From: Pontiella sulfatireligans
Lineage (GTDB): Bacteria; Verrucomicrobiota; Kiritimatiellia; Kiritimatiellales; Pontiellaceae
Length of the DNA: 64,000 bases
NCBI RefSeq assembly: GCF_900890705.1
Contig: NZ_CAAHFH010000001.1
Span: 1,922,001-1,986,000, forward strand
Direction: 5' to 3'
The translations under genes were made by a program, and so were the position numbers. The notes under the pieces were generated by a model, which saw only the letters and a program-made list of their open reading frames with translations, searched no databases and was not told the DNA's origin. Positions 17,342-26,244 of this stretch are shown one piece after another (positions within the stretch are counted from its first letter, which is position 1; each line of letters opens with the position of its first letter).

Positions 17342-18258
17342 TGAAATCATTGATCCTTACCCTCTCCATCTGCTCTGTCTTAATGACTTCCGCCGCGAAA
17401 CCCGGGCCTACTCCCGTTTACATGAGCGAAGCGGAGGCGGCCGGCGTGGTTCCAAATTTTAAACTGATTGGCGAATACCTCGCCAAGTCGGGTGGCACGG
17501 CTGTGCAAGCCAATCTGCTCAAGGACGGCGATTTTTTGGTCGCCACCTATCAAGGCGGACTACCGGGCGACGGCTGGGACCAATCCCCCATCAAATCGGA
17601 AAAGCTGGCACCGGAAGCCTTAAAAACCTTGATTGCCGGTTATGCGAAAGCGGAACGCTCCAGCCCGACCCTCGGCATGCGCGCCCCCGACGGCGCCGTG
17701 CTGGTTTTTCCGGACGACTTTTCCAACATCAAAGACGGCCTGCTTATGGCGGGGGGGAAGACGCTGAAGGATTTGAGTTCGTTTTCGATGCACCTTGAGT
17801 TTATGCAGCCGCTCAAGCCGGGAAAAAACCCTTCCAGTCAGGATCGGGGGAACAGCGGCATCTACATCTTCAACAACTATGAGATTCAAGTGATCGATAC
17901 CTTTGCACTCGACTACGAGAATCCTGACAACAATGCCATTAAAACTGAGTCGCTCAACAAGCAATGGTGCGGATCACTCTACAAACAAAAGCTTCCCGAC
18001 GTCAACATGACCTACCCGCCTCTGCGCTGGCAGACTTACGACATCGACTTCCAAGCCCCCGAGTTCGAGGGTGGCAAGAAGGTTAAGAACGCCCGCATCA
18101 CCCTTTTCCACAACGGCGTAAAGGTCCACGATGATTTCGAGCTGAAAACCGGCACAGGAAACGGCGCAAAAAAACCGCAGCTCGCCAAAGGGCCGGTCTT
18201 TTTCCAGAACCACGGCAACCCCGTCGTCTACCGCAACGTCTGGGCGACCGAGCTTTAA
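17341..18258 (+). CDS. DUF1080 family exported protein with N-terminal extension
   Basis: A 305-residue protein with a signal peptide (MKSLILTLSICSVLMTSAA). The first ~110 residues after the signal form an extra domain (EYLAKSGGTAVQANLLKDG, TYQGGLPGDGWD) that I do not recognise by name. The DUF1080 part covers about 115-305: it contains SQDRGNSGIYIFNNYEIQVID with the family aspartate/tyrosine pattern, and ends VFFQNHGNPVVYRNVWATEL. The ATG overlaps the previous stop by one base and AAGGAG lies just upstream. Third gene of the operon. Probably a glycoside hydrolase-type enzyme. Confidence 0.85.
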   Translation: MKSLILTLSICSVLMTSAAKPGPTPVYMSEAEAAGVVPNFKLIGEYLAKSGGTAVQANLLKDGDFLVATYQGGLPGDGWDQSPIKSEKLAPEALKTLIAGYAKAERSSPTLGMRAPDGAVLVFPDDFSNIKDGLLMAGGKTLKDLSSFSMHLEFMQPLKPGKNPSSQDRGNSGIYIFNNYEIQVIDTFALDYENPDNNAIKTESLNKQWCGSLYKQKLPDVNMTYPPLRWQTYDIDFQAPEFEGGKKVKNARITLFHNGVKVHDDFELKTGTGNGAKKPQLAKGPVFFQNHGNPVVYRNVWATEL

Positions 18259-18450
18259 AGGCGTGGGACCGGATTGCCATTTCATTGCTTTCGTTCCTCA
18301 AGCCTCGGTGAAACGCTCCCGTTGCTCACTATTTGCTACACAAATTATTTTCGCTTCGCTCAAGCGCGTCCAATCCGGCGCCTCCATCCGCAAGACACCG
18401 GATTGGAATCCACCGCCACGAAAAAGGATGCGTCATTTCCTAATTCCCCG

Positions 18451-20166
18451 CTAATCGAGAAAATAGTTGTAGTCGCGCGCTTCCTTGCTTTCGATGACCT
18501 CCATCGCATCCTCCGGACTGATGGCGGCGATGAGGCGGGAGCGGATGGCGTCGTCACGGACCATGGAGGAGAGGCTGGAGAGCACTTTGAGGTGCATGTC
18601 CTTCTTATCCTCCGGCGTGATGATGAGCATAATGATTTTAACGGGCTCGCCGTCGGGCGAATCAAAATCGATGCCGTCGCGGCAGATGGCCATCACCCCT
18701 TGGATCTCCGGCCCTTTTTCAATATGGCCGTGCGGAATGGCAATATTCCGCCCCATGCCGGTGGACATATCCTTTTCGCGGTTCACAACGGATTGGTAGA
18801 GCTCTTCCTGGGTGATGTGCTCAACACGGTGCGTGCGCATCATGAAGGCCACCAGCTGGCGGATGGCGTCCCACTTGTCGGCCGCCTTGAGGTTGACCAC
18901 AATAAACTCCTCGGCCAAAAACTCAACGAGGCGCTCGCGGTCGCGCCCGGCCTCGCCGGAGCGCGCCAGCGCCGCCTTGGTGCAGAACGGGCCGGCAATT
19001 TCGGCCAAGGTGACGCCCGCCAGAATAATCGCGCTCACCGCCTGTATGATCTCTGCGGGAATGTAGGCGTCATTGCTGAGCAGAATCACCAAGCCGATCG
19101 CGATGCCGGACTGCGGATAGAGCGCAAACGACATGTTTTGCCAAATGCGGCGCGAGCACTTTCCGAGCAGCCCGCCGAGCGCGGCGCCGATGCTCTTGCC
19201 CAGCACGCGCGCGAAGAAATAGATCAGCGCCAGCACACCGACCGCCAGCATGGCGTCGATGTGCAGCGAAACGCCGGCCAGCGTAAAGAAGCAGACATAG
19301 AGAATCGGTTCGAGCGGCACCAGCGTGGTCAGCTGCCGTTCGGCCACCTCGGAGCTGTTGCCCAGAAAGACGCCGAAGAAAAGGTTGACCAGCAGCGGAC
19401 TGAGCTGGAGATAGGCAGCGAGTCCGTCGAGCAGCATGATGGCCAGCAGGATGGTGGTGAAGTCGTGGAACTTCGGCTTGCTGACCAATACCTTGCAGAT
19501 CCAGCCGGCGGCCAAACCAAGCGCCAAGGCGCCGACCAGGTGGTAACCGGAAAGAATGAGCGCGTCGTCGATCTTGCCGGCGGTTTCGCCGCTTTCGAAA
19601 TACGACGTCACAAACGTGCGCATCATTACAAACAGCAGGATGCAAAGAATGTTGTTGAGCGCCACGGCCGAGATCAGCGTTTTTACAAACGGCCCTTTGG
19701 CGCGCGATTCGCGGATGAGCGCAATCGTCGTGGCCGGCGCGGTGGAAGCGGATATGGCGCCGAGCAGGCAGCTGGTCGGCCAGTCCATCCCGAACAGCCG
19801 CGCCGCCGTCATTACCGTGACGACCGAGCACCCGACTTCGAGCAGGGAAATGCTGATGATGCGACGCAGCGAATTGTGGATGCGGCGGTAAGACAAATGG
19901 CCGCCGATGCTGACCGCCACCAAACTCATGGCAAAGGTGGAGAGGGGCTGCAGATCGTGCAGCTGCTCGTGCGTGCCGATCAGCCCGAGGCAGGCAGGGC
20001 CCACCACCACACCGCCGAAAATATTGCCGGTCACGTGCGGCAGCTTCAACAGCTTGGCCACCCATCCGCCGGCAAAGCCGGCTAGAATCAGAATGCCGAC
20101 CACCAGAAACGGGCTTAGGTGCTCGGTGTGCAAGATTGAATCAATTATTTGCTGCAGTGCTTCCAC
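18451..20166 (-). CDS. Cation/proton antiporter fused to PTS EIIA-type domain
   Basis: From a GTG at 20166 (AAGGGA upstream) the protein has 571 residues; an ATG frame could start at 20301, but that extension is not hydrophobic or typical. Residues about 10-385 form a CPA2/Kef-type Na+/H+ exchanger domain with some 12 membrane segments (HVTGNIFGGVVVGP, SASTAPATTIALIRE). The C-terminal ~145 residues are a PTS EIIA type-2 domain; its phospho-histidine is probably H479 in NIAIPHGH, and the DGIDFDSPDGEPVKIIMLI strand is characteristic. The fusion suggests that phosphorylation or nitrogen-PTS state controls ion exchange (inference). No other PTS gene is nearby. Confidence 0.88.
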   Translation of the reverse strand: MEALQQIIDSILHTEHLSPFLVVGILILAGFAGGWVAKLLKLPHVTGNIFGGVVVGPACLGLIGTHEQLHDLQPLSTFAMSLVAVSIGGHLSYRRIHNSLRRIISISLLEVGCSVVTVMTAARLFGMDWPTSCLLGAISASTAPATTIALIRESRAKGPFVKTLISAVALNNILCILLFVMMRTFVTSYFESGETAGKIDDALILSGYHLVGALALGLAAGWICKVLVSKPKFHDFTTILLAIMLLDGLAAYLQLSPLLVNLFFGVFLGNSSEVAERQLTTLVPLEPILYVCFFTLAGVSLHIDAMLAVGVLALIYFFARVLGKSIGAALGGLLGKCSRRIWQNMSFALYPQSGIAIGLVILLSNDAYIPAEIIQAVSAIILAGVTLAEIAGPFCTKAALARSGEAGRDRERLVEFLAEEFIVVNLKAADKWDAIRQLVAFMMRTHRVEHITQEELYQSVVNREKDMSTGMGRNIAIPHGHIEKGPEIQGVMAICRDGIDFDSPDGEPVKIIMLIITPEDKKDMHLKVLSSLSSMVRDDAIRSRLIAAISPEDAMEVIESKEARDYNYFLD

Positions 20167-20467
20167 TGTTTCCCTTTCATGCAGGAGGCATATCCTACGG
20201 ATTTTTAGCAGTGTGGCAAAGCGCCCGCCTGTTGGCAAGAAATCAAGATGAAATCTAAATACGCCGTCCGAATGCAAGCTCCTTTTTCGGAGGTGCATCA
20301 CGTCCTGAAAATATGCCTTTAATGATCCCCTTATATACCTACAGAATAATAAGCATTAATTCTCGACACTTTTTAAAATCAGCGCTAAACCCGATTTATT
20401 CGGAAGCAAGGAGAGATAACATTGTAATCAAATTAACCGCCCGCAGGGGCTTAACTGGGGAGAGACC

Positions 20468-23400
20468 ATGAAAGCACGAGCATTCCGCACCACGCTGCTC
20501 ATCGCAGCCCTTTCCATTGCAGCCGTTTCGCTGCAGGCAGCGCCGTCGCTGCCCATCACCGAACCTCCGATTACCTCCACCTACCTCGATGGTCCGCCCG
20601 TCGACCCCGGCTCCACCAACGGCCAATGGTTTATCGATCTCGAAGGCAACGAGGAATACCGTCCGTACGAGTTCCACGACAACCGGCTCGACTTCGCTGG
20701 CGGCGCAAGGGAAGTCGATGCCATCTACGGCTATGTGATCTACGGCTCTCTTCAGTATTCCACCGGTGCCGCCGGAGTCTACGGCGACCCCATCATCGGA
20801 TTCAAGATGGAAGCCACCGTCTTCAATGACACCCCCTCGTCCATCGGCGATGACTCCCTGTCGAGCAACCAGCACGGCGAGTCGCGTCCGGCTGGAACAG
20901 ATCGCTATGTCGGCACACTGGAAGACGCCAAACTGTCGGCAGAGTTCGCAATTGCCGATATCAACACCCTTCCAGCAGTCTTTGCCGGTCCCTATCTGGT
21001 CCCGCAGTATCCCAGCTGGATTATTGCCGATAACGAAGATCAATTAGGCTGGTATTGCTGGAATCCGCAGGAAACACAAGGTATCGGCGGCGCGGGGGAC
21101 TACTACGTACCCACTTGGGATTTCGGTGATATTAATATCGGCCAGTCAGTCTCGCGCACCCTCTCGTTCTCCATCGACCCGCCCATGGATTCTTCCGATC
21201 CGAGATATGGAACCATCTATGCTTCCGAACAGGACGGCACCGATCTGTTTGCCAATCGCACAACTTCGCTGAAAATCAGCACATGGATTGAAAGCCTCGC
21301 GGGCGACAACTGGATGCCCTACCCCGAAGAACCGCTCCGAGGTTCCGACGTCTCCGTCTTCCACAACGAAGAGCCGCCCTACGACCCGACCCACAAGATG
21401 CACTGGCCGCAGCTGCCCGACCCCAACGGCTGGGACGTGCGCGCCTGCAACGGCAACTACAATCCCGACGACGGCCTCCGCAAAATCCTGGCCGACGATT
21501 TCCGCTGCACCTCCAACGGCCCCATCACCAAGATCACCTTCTGGGGGTCGTATAAGAACGATGACTATGAAGATGAACAGGGCGACCTCTTCGGCGGCAT
21601 CACCAACCTCCACCTCAGCATCCATAAAGATATTCCCGCAGGCGAGCTCGCCCCATGGAGCATGCCGCAGGAGCCCCCCGAATGGCAGCGAGACATCGAC
21701 CCCGCCAACCCCCCTGTCGGCTGGATCGTCGAGGTGGTGCCCGAGATCCCGTCGCTGCAAGGCTGGTACGACCCCAACACCCAGGAGGTCGAACCCGAAA
21801 ACCACTGGCAATACTTTCGCTACGAGGTCACCCTTCCCTCCGATGAAGCCTTCGTGCAGACCGCCGGTGAAATCTATTGGCTCGACCTAGCCGTCGAAAC
21901 CCTTTGGCAGACCTGGGGCTGGAAAACCTCCGTCTCTGAGCACTTCATGGACGATGCCGTCTGGACTGATCGGCCCGTCACCAACCAGATGCAATGGCAG
22001 GAACTGGTCGACCCTATCACCGGCGAGTCGCTCGACCTCGCCTTCGTCATCGACGGCGGCGAACCGCAGGAAGACGAGTATGACTGGGGCGACGCCCCCG
22101 ACCCGCTTGTTGGCACCGGCCCGGGCAACTACCAGACTCTCGCGGCCGACAACGGAGCGGTACATCAGATTGTTCAAGGCGCGCCCTATTTCGACGACGT
22201 CTCGATGCCGCAGACCGACCAGCCCGACGGCGAACCCGACGGGCAACCCGACCCGAACGCTCTGGGCGACGACATGAACGGAGCGAAGCCCGACGACGAA
22301 GACGGCATCATCATTCCCTTCCTAGCCGCAGGCCAAACCGCAACCATAACCATTACCGTCGATGACGGCGCAGCAGGCTCCGGCGCGGGCGGCGCCTATG
22401 TAGATGCCTGGATCGACTACAACGCCGACGGCATTTGGGGGCCGTTGGAGCAAATCTTCAGCGGCTGGATGATCCAAGGTCCAAACCCAATGACCGTCAG
22501 CGTTCCGGCCAGCGCCACGCTGGGTCAAACCTTCGGCCGCTTCCGCATCAACAGCCTGGCCGCAGGCCTCCCGTCCGTCGGCGTATGGCCAACAGGAAGC
22601 ATGCCCGACGGCGAAGTCGAAGACCACGAGGTCTTCATTGAAGAAGGGCAGGAGCTGGACTGGGGCGACGCCCCCGACGCCGCCGGTGCGGTCGGCTTCA
22701 ACACCTTGGCCGGCAACAGCGGCGCAAACCATGCCATTATTCCCAACTTCATGCTGGGTACCCTGATCGACAACGAACCGAACGGACAGCCCACAGGATT
22801 AGCCGACGGCGACGACATCAATGGTGCCGTTCCCTACCCGCCGGGCGACGAAGAAGGTGTGGTCTTCACCTCCCTCATCGTTCCCGGACTTCAAGCTACG
22901 TTGCAGGTGACCTTGACATCGACTGCGCAGGCGTATCTGGATGCATGGATGGACCTCGACGGAAGCGGAACCTGGACTTCAGGCGACCAAATATTCACCT
23001 CCTATGTACTGAATCCTGGCGCCAACATTTTGAGTTTCCCGGTGCCTAACACTGCGGTTCCCGGAACCAGCTATGCCCGCTTCCGTCTCAGCACGGCCGG
23101 CGGGTTGCCTGCCACGGGCTACGCCTCCGACGGCGAAGTCGAAGACTACATGGTTGTGATAGAAGATCCGATCGACTGGGGCGATGCGCCAGATGGTCCC
23201 TACCCGACGCTGTCCATCAACGGCGGCGCCAGCCACATCATCCTTGGTGGCGGACTCAACCCGACGCTCGGCGCGCTTGTGGACCCAGAGCCAGACGGCC
23301 AGCCAACCCCAATAGCCGACGGTGACGACCTCGACGCCTTCTATCCATCGCTGGGCGATGACGAGGACGGCGTTACCTTCGCGACGCCGTTCATTCCCGG

Positions 23401-24919
23401 TACGGTAGCCCAGATCAATGTGATGGCCAGCGGCCCGGCCGGCTACCTCCAATGCTGGGTCGATGCCAATGGCAACGGCCTCTGGACTGATCCAGGCGAG
23501 CAGGTGCTCACGGATGTGCCGCTGACGCCCGGCAACAATTCGCTGACGTTCGTTGTTCCGCCGAACGGCACGAGTGGTTACGTCTATGCAGGCATCCGCT
23601 TCCGCTACAGCAGCGCCCGCGGCCTGACCTTCACCGGCCCGGCACAGGATGGCGAGGTGGAGGATTACATGGTGGATGTCTACCCGAATTCGGATATCGA
23701 CTGGGGCGATTCGCCCACCGGCTACCCCACCCTGGCGGCCAATAACGGCGCCCACCATGTTATCATGTCCGGCATGTTCCTCGGCAACCAAGTGGATTCC
23801 GAACCCGACGGCCAGCCAAGCATCAATGCGGACGGCGATGACAATGACCTCCTCTATCCGTCGCTGGGCGACGATGAGGATGGCGTATTCCTGACCTGCG
23901 CGACGCTCATGCCTGGCGGCTATGCATCCGTCGATGTGATCGCGTCGCAACCCGGCGTGCTGGATGCGTGGATGGACTTCAATGCGGACGGCAGCTGGGC
24001 GCAGACCGGCGATCAAATCTTCAGTGGCCAGCCGCTGAGCGCCGGCGTGAATTCGTTGCTCTTCCCGGTTCCGCTCACTGCCGCCTGGGGCCCCGGCTAC
24101 AGCCGCTTCCGTTTCACCAGCGGCGGCGTGCCGTCCTACACCGGATTGGCGCTCGATGGCGAGGTCGAGGATTATGAATTCCTCATTTCCAGACTCGTAA
24201 GCGGAACCGACTTTGGCGATGCTACGAATTCATACCCAACCCTGCTGCCGACAGGGGCCCGCCACACCATCACGGCCGGGGTCATGCTTGGAGCGACGAT
24301 CGATCCGGAACCGGACGGCCAACCCTCTCCGGCGGTATTGGATGACAACGTGGGTCTTGACGACGAGGATGGCGTCACCTTTACCTCGAAGATCGTGGCC
24401 GGATCGAACGCCACGGTGAACGTGGTGGCCGGGGTCTCGGGCGGGACGCTTGATGCCTGGATCGACTTCAACGCCGACGGCTCATGGTCGGCGGGCGAAA
24501 AGGTTCTTGGCTTGACGGTAGCGCCCGGGCTGAACAACCTTAGCTTTACCGTTCCGCAACCTTCGGCGCTGGGGCCAACCTTCGCCCGCTTCCGTATTTC
24601 CTCTGCGGGAACACCGCTTCCGAGTGGAAGCGCCGCCGACGGCGAAGTGGAAGACTACTATGTGGAACTGTACCAGCCCGCGCCGACCAACAACATCGTC
24701 ATCACCAACCAAACATTCAATGCGTCGCACGCGGTTTCGACCAACGAGTGGACGGTTGAAAGCGGCATCACCTACCAGATGGAATCGAGCACCAACCTCG
24801 TGACCGGCCCGTGGGTGCCCGCAGGCCCCTCGATCATCGGCCCAGTCAACTGGCAAACCAACAACATGGCGGCGGAAACGTCGAAGTTCTACCGCGTAAT
24901 CGCGCCGTGGACGCCATAG
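20468..24919 (+). CDS. Large exported protein with five GEVED repeats
   Basis: A 1483-residue protein with a Sec signal peptide (to about residue 26). Residues about 300-520 resemble a lectin-like domain often placed ahead of GEVED repeats (LRKILADDFRCTSNGPITKITFWG). Five repeat units of roughly 170-190 residues begin with DWGDAPD or a variant near residues 538, 731, 903, 1077 and 1248. Each has an EPDGQP-type loop, a GDDEDGV segment rich in aspartate (probable calcium sites) and ends DGEVEDY. A C-terminal YQMESSTNLV...YRV domain follows, similar to the end of the pentaheme cytochrome at 34201. Likely a secreted surface or adhesion protein. Confidence 0.85.
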   Translation: MKARAFRTTLLIAALSIAAVSLQAAPSLPITEPPITSTYLDGPPVDPGSTNGQWFIDLEGNEEYRPYEFHDNRLDFAGGAREVDAIYGYVIYGSLQYSTGAAGVYGDPIIGFKMEATVFNDTPSSIGDDSLSSNQHGESRPAGTDRYVGTLEDAKLSAEFAIADINTLPAVFAGPYLVPQYPSWIIADNEDQLGWYCWNPQETQGIGGAGDYYVPTWDFGDINIGQSVSRTLSFSIDPPMDSSDPRYGTIYASEQDGTDLFANRTTSLKISTWIESLAGDNWMPYPEEPLRGSDVSVFHNEEPPYDPTHKMHWPQLPDPNGWDVRACNGNYNPDDGLRKILADDFRCTSNGPITKITFWGSYKNDDYEDEQGDLFGGITNLHLSIHKDIPAGELAPWSMPQEPPEWQRDIDPANPPVGWIVEVVPEIPSLQGWYDPNTQEVEPENHWQYFRYEVTLPSDEAFVQTAGEIYWLDLAVETLWQTWGWKTSVSEHFMDDAVWTDRPVTNQMQWQELVDPITGESLDLAFVIDGGEPQEDEYDWGDAPDPLVGTGPGNYQTLAADNGAVHQIVQGAPYFDDVSMPQTDQPDGEPDGQPDPNALGDDMNGAKPDDEDGIIIPFLAAGQTATITITVDDGAAGSGAGGAYVDAWIDYNADGIWGPLEQIFSGWMIQGPNPMTVSVPASATLGQTFGRFRINSLAAGLPSVGVWPTGSMPDGEVEDHEVFIEEGQELDWGDAPDAAGAVGFNTLAGNSGANHAIIPNFMLGTLIDNEPNGQPTGLADGDDINGAVPYPPGDEEGVVFTSLIVPGLQATLQVTLTSTAQAYLDAWMDLDGSGTWTSGDQIFTSYVLNPGANILSFPVPNTAVPGTSYARFRLSTAGGLPATGYASDGEVEDYMVVIEDPIDWGDAPDGPYPTLSINGGASHIILGGGLNPTLGALVDPEPDGQPTPIADGDDLDAFYPSLGDDEDGVTFATPFIPGTVAQINVMASGPAGYLQCWVDANGNGLWTDPGEQVLTDVPLTPGNNSLTFVVPPNGTSGYVYAGIRFRYSSARGLTFTGPAQDGEVEDYMVDVYPNSDIDWGDSPTGYPTLAANNGAHHVIMSGMFLGNQVDSEPDGQPSINADGDDNDLLYPSLGDDEDGVFLTCATLMPGGYASVDVIASQPGVLDAWMDFNADGSWAQTGDQIFSGQPLSAGVNSLLFPVPLTAAWGPGYSRFRFTSGGVPSYTGLALDGEVEDYEFLISRLVSGTDFGDATNSYPTLLPTGARHTITAGVMLGATIDPEPDGQPSPAVLDDNVGLDDEDGVTFTSKIVAGSNATVNVVAGVSGGTLDAWIDFNADGSWSAGEKVLGLTVAPGLNNLSFTVPQPSALGPTFARFRISSAGTPLPSGSAADGEVEDYYVELYQPAPTNNIVITNQTFNASHAVSTNEWTVESGITYQMESSTNLVTGPWVPAGPSIIGPVNWQTNNMAAETSKFYRVIAPWTP

Positions 24920-24946
24920 TTCCAAATCAACATTAACAGCAACGCA

Positions 24947-24966
24947 GGCGCCCCGCGCGGGGCGCC
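24947..24966. terminator. 20-bp GC-rich perfect palindrome after the GEVED gene
   Basis: GGCGCCCCGC followed by its exact reverse complement lies 28 bases after the stop. The stem is very stable, but only TTAG follows, so it may stop transcription with help from Rho or act as an mRNA 3-prime end stabiliser. Confidence 0.55.
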
Positions 24967-25132
24967 TTAGGCTGCTGATCAACTCCGTTGCTTTGGGGGC
25001 GTAGGGCTTCCGCTCGTTCCTGCATCGATACAAAATGCGAATCCATTGAAACGCCAAGACCCGGACGGCTAGATAAAACTGTTCTACCACCAAAAATTTA
25101 CCGTTTCACTGCCGGCGCTCCGCGCCAGCCTC

Positions 25133-25897
25133 TCACTTCGTTTCTGCCGCACCCTCAGCCGGTTGAGGGTCGATGAGGTGGAAGAGGGTTTTGTCCTCGC
25201 CTAGTTCGGTGGTGCAGGCCTCGGCGCAGAGGTTGCAGTTGGTGCAGTCGGTGCCTTTGCTTTCGAAGCGGGCGCGGAGGTTGAAGGGGCAAATGTCGTC
25301 GCAGCCCCGGCAGTTGGTGCAGGTCTTTTCCGGGTTGGCAAATTCCATAAAACGGGTGTTGTCGGACTGCAGCAGCATTTGGATCAACGCATAGGGGCAG
25401 CCCTTTTTACAGAAGTGCTCCTGGTAGTGTACGAAGAGCCCCATGAAACCGAACAGGAGCGCGACGGAAATTCCAATGATTGGAAGATGGCCGGAGGCGA
25501 TCATCTTGACCTGGTGATCCAGCGGCTGGAAAAACGAAAGGATGACTTCGGTCAGGAAAAGCGAAAGCACGACCGACCAAATCCAAACCTTGACCGGGCG
25601 GGAATCCGACTCTTTGTTTTTCGGGCTGTTGACGGTTTCGAGGAACATGTGCATCGGGCACATGTGCGAGCAGAAGATCCGCCCTTTTTTCATCGAGAGA
25701 ACGATGACCACCAGCAGCAAGCCAACAATGGCAAAGAGCGGATAGAACATGGTGGCTAGTCCAAAATCCATTCCGAAGACCCGCAGGCATTCCTGTTCCA
25801 GATCGAAGCAGAAAAAGCGCAACGGAATGCTCAGGAGAAGCGCGATGCTAATTCCCTGAATGGCCCGTCTGCGTTTCGAATACTTTGACATCGTCAT
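25133..25897 (-). CDS. NapH/CcoG-like membrane 4Fe-4S ferredoxin
   Basis: A 254-residue inner-membrane iron-sulfur protein with about four membrane segments (residues 13-35, 47-68, 105-125, 140-160). Two cytoplasmic CxxxCP motifs (CSHMCP, CKKGCP) of the NapH/MauN type precede two [4Fe-4S] sites, CTNCRGCDDICP and CTNCNLCAEAC. It is shorter than typical CcoG (about 470 residues). Last gene of the cbb3 operon, so a role in copper/heme maturation or electron delivery to the oxidase, like CcoG, is likely. A strong 21-bp inverted repeat separates it from the upstream small gene and could set a lower expression level. Confidence 0.8.
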   Translation of the reverse strand: MTMSKYSKRRRAIQGISIALLLSIPLRFFCFDLEQECLRVFGMDFGLATMFYPLFAIVGLLLVVIVLSMKKGRIFCSHMCPMHMFLETVNSPKNKESDSRPVKVWIWSVVLSLFLTEVILSFFQPLDHQVKMIASGHLPIIGISVALLFGFMGLFVHYQEHFCKKGCPYALIQMLLQSDNTRFMEFANPEKTCTNCRGCDDICPFNLRARFESKGTDCTNCNLCAEACTTELGEDKTLFHLIDPQPAEGAAETK

Positions 25898-25904
25898 TTA
25901 AATC

Positions 25905-25972
25905 GCAACGAATGAATGTAAAGCAACGAATATAATGTCGAGCGCACTCGCTGCTTTACATTCATTCGTTGC
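25905..25972. repeat. Perfect 21-bp inverted repeat upstream of ferredoxin gene
   Basis: The sequence 25905-25925 is exactly the reverse complement of 25952-25972, with a 26-base loop. It starts 7 bases upstream of the ferredoxin gene's ATG (end 25897) and lies after the 46-residue gene. In the leftward transcript it forms a long hairpin between two operon genes, a candidate for partial termination, processing or differential stability. Confidence 0.75.
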
Positions 25973-25980
25973 CAAAACCA

Positions 25981-26121
25981 CTACGGATTGAAGTGCAGGA
26001 TGAGATAGACGATGCAGACAATGGTCAGAACAATCTCAACAGCGATATTGAACTTGCCGACATCGGCGTGCCCCTGCTTGATCTCGGTCGTGGTTTCGAG
26101 TTCGTATTGCTTCTCTTCCAT
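25981..26121 (-). CDS. Small single-span membrane protein in cbb3 operon (CcoQ-position)
   Basis: A 46-residue frame starting MEEKQYELETTTEIKQG and ending in the hydrophobic span NIAVEIVLTIVCIVYLILHF. A GGAG site lies 7 bases before the ATG, and the frame fits neatly between ccoO and the ferredoxin gene. CcoQ proteins are short single-span subunits encoded after CcoO in cbb3 operons; position and topology fit, but there is no sequence match I can claim. The N-terminal ~24 residues are charged and would lie on one side of the membrane. Confidence 0.7.
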   Translation of the reverse strand: MEEKQYELETTTEIKQGHADVGKFNIAVEIVLTIVCIVYLILHFNP

Positions 26122-26144
26122 TGAAAATCTCCAAATTTAATTAC

Positions 26145-26226
26145 CCGCGAAACAACGCACAGAACGCAAAACAACACGGCGAACCGTTTTCGATGATCCC
26201 TTCGCGTTCCTTGCGTTCTTTCGCGG
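26145..26226. repeat. Imperfect ~23-25-bp inverted repeat (CGCGAAA/AACGCA type)
   Basis: CCGCGAAA...AACGCA at 26145-26170 pairs with the reverse complement of 26202-26226, with a few mismatches. It resembles the repeats at 11676-11741 and 893-917 in its spaced CGCAAA/AACGC words. Lies between ccoO and the 46-residue gene, so it would be in the operon mRNA. Confidence 0.55.
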
Positions 26227-26244
26227 CTTCATACACGCGCCTGT

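Noticed and set aside
18274..20085. Long rightward frame (about 603 codons) opposite the antiporter gene
   Set aside because: It lies fully antisense to a gene with clear membrane and EIIA domains; composition is charged and low-complexity, as expected for an antisense shadow in GC-rich DNA.
24947..24966. Classical Rho-independent terminator after the GEVED gene
   Set aside because: The stem is perfect, but there is no T-run, so only a tentative terminator call is given.
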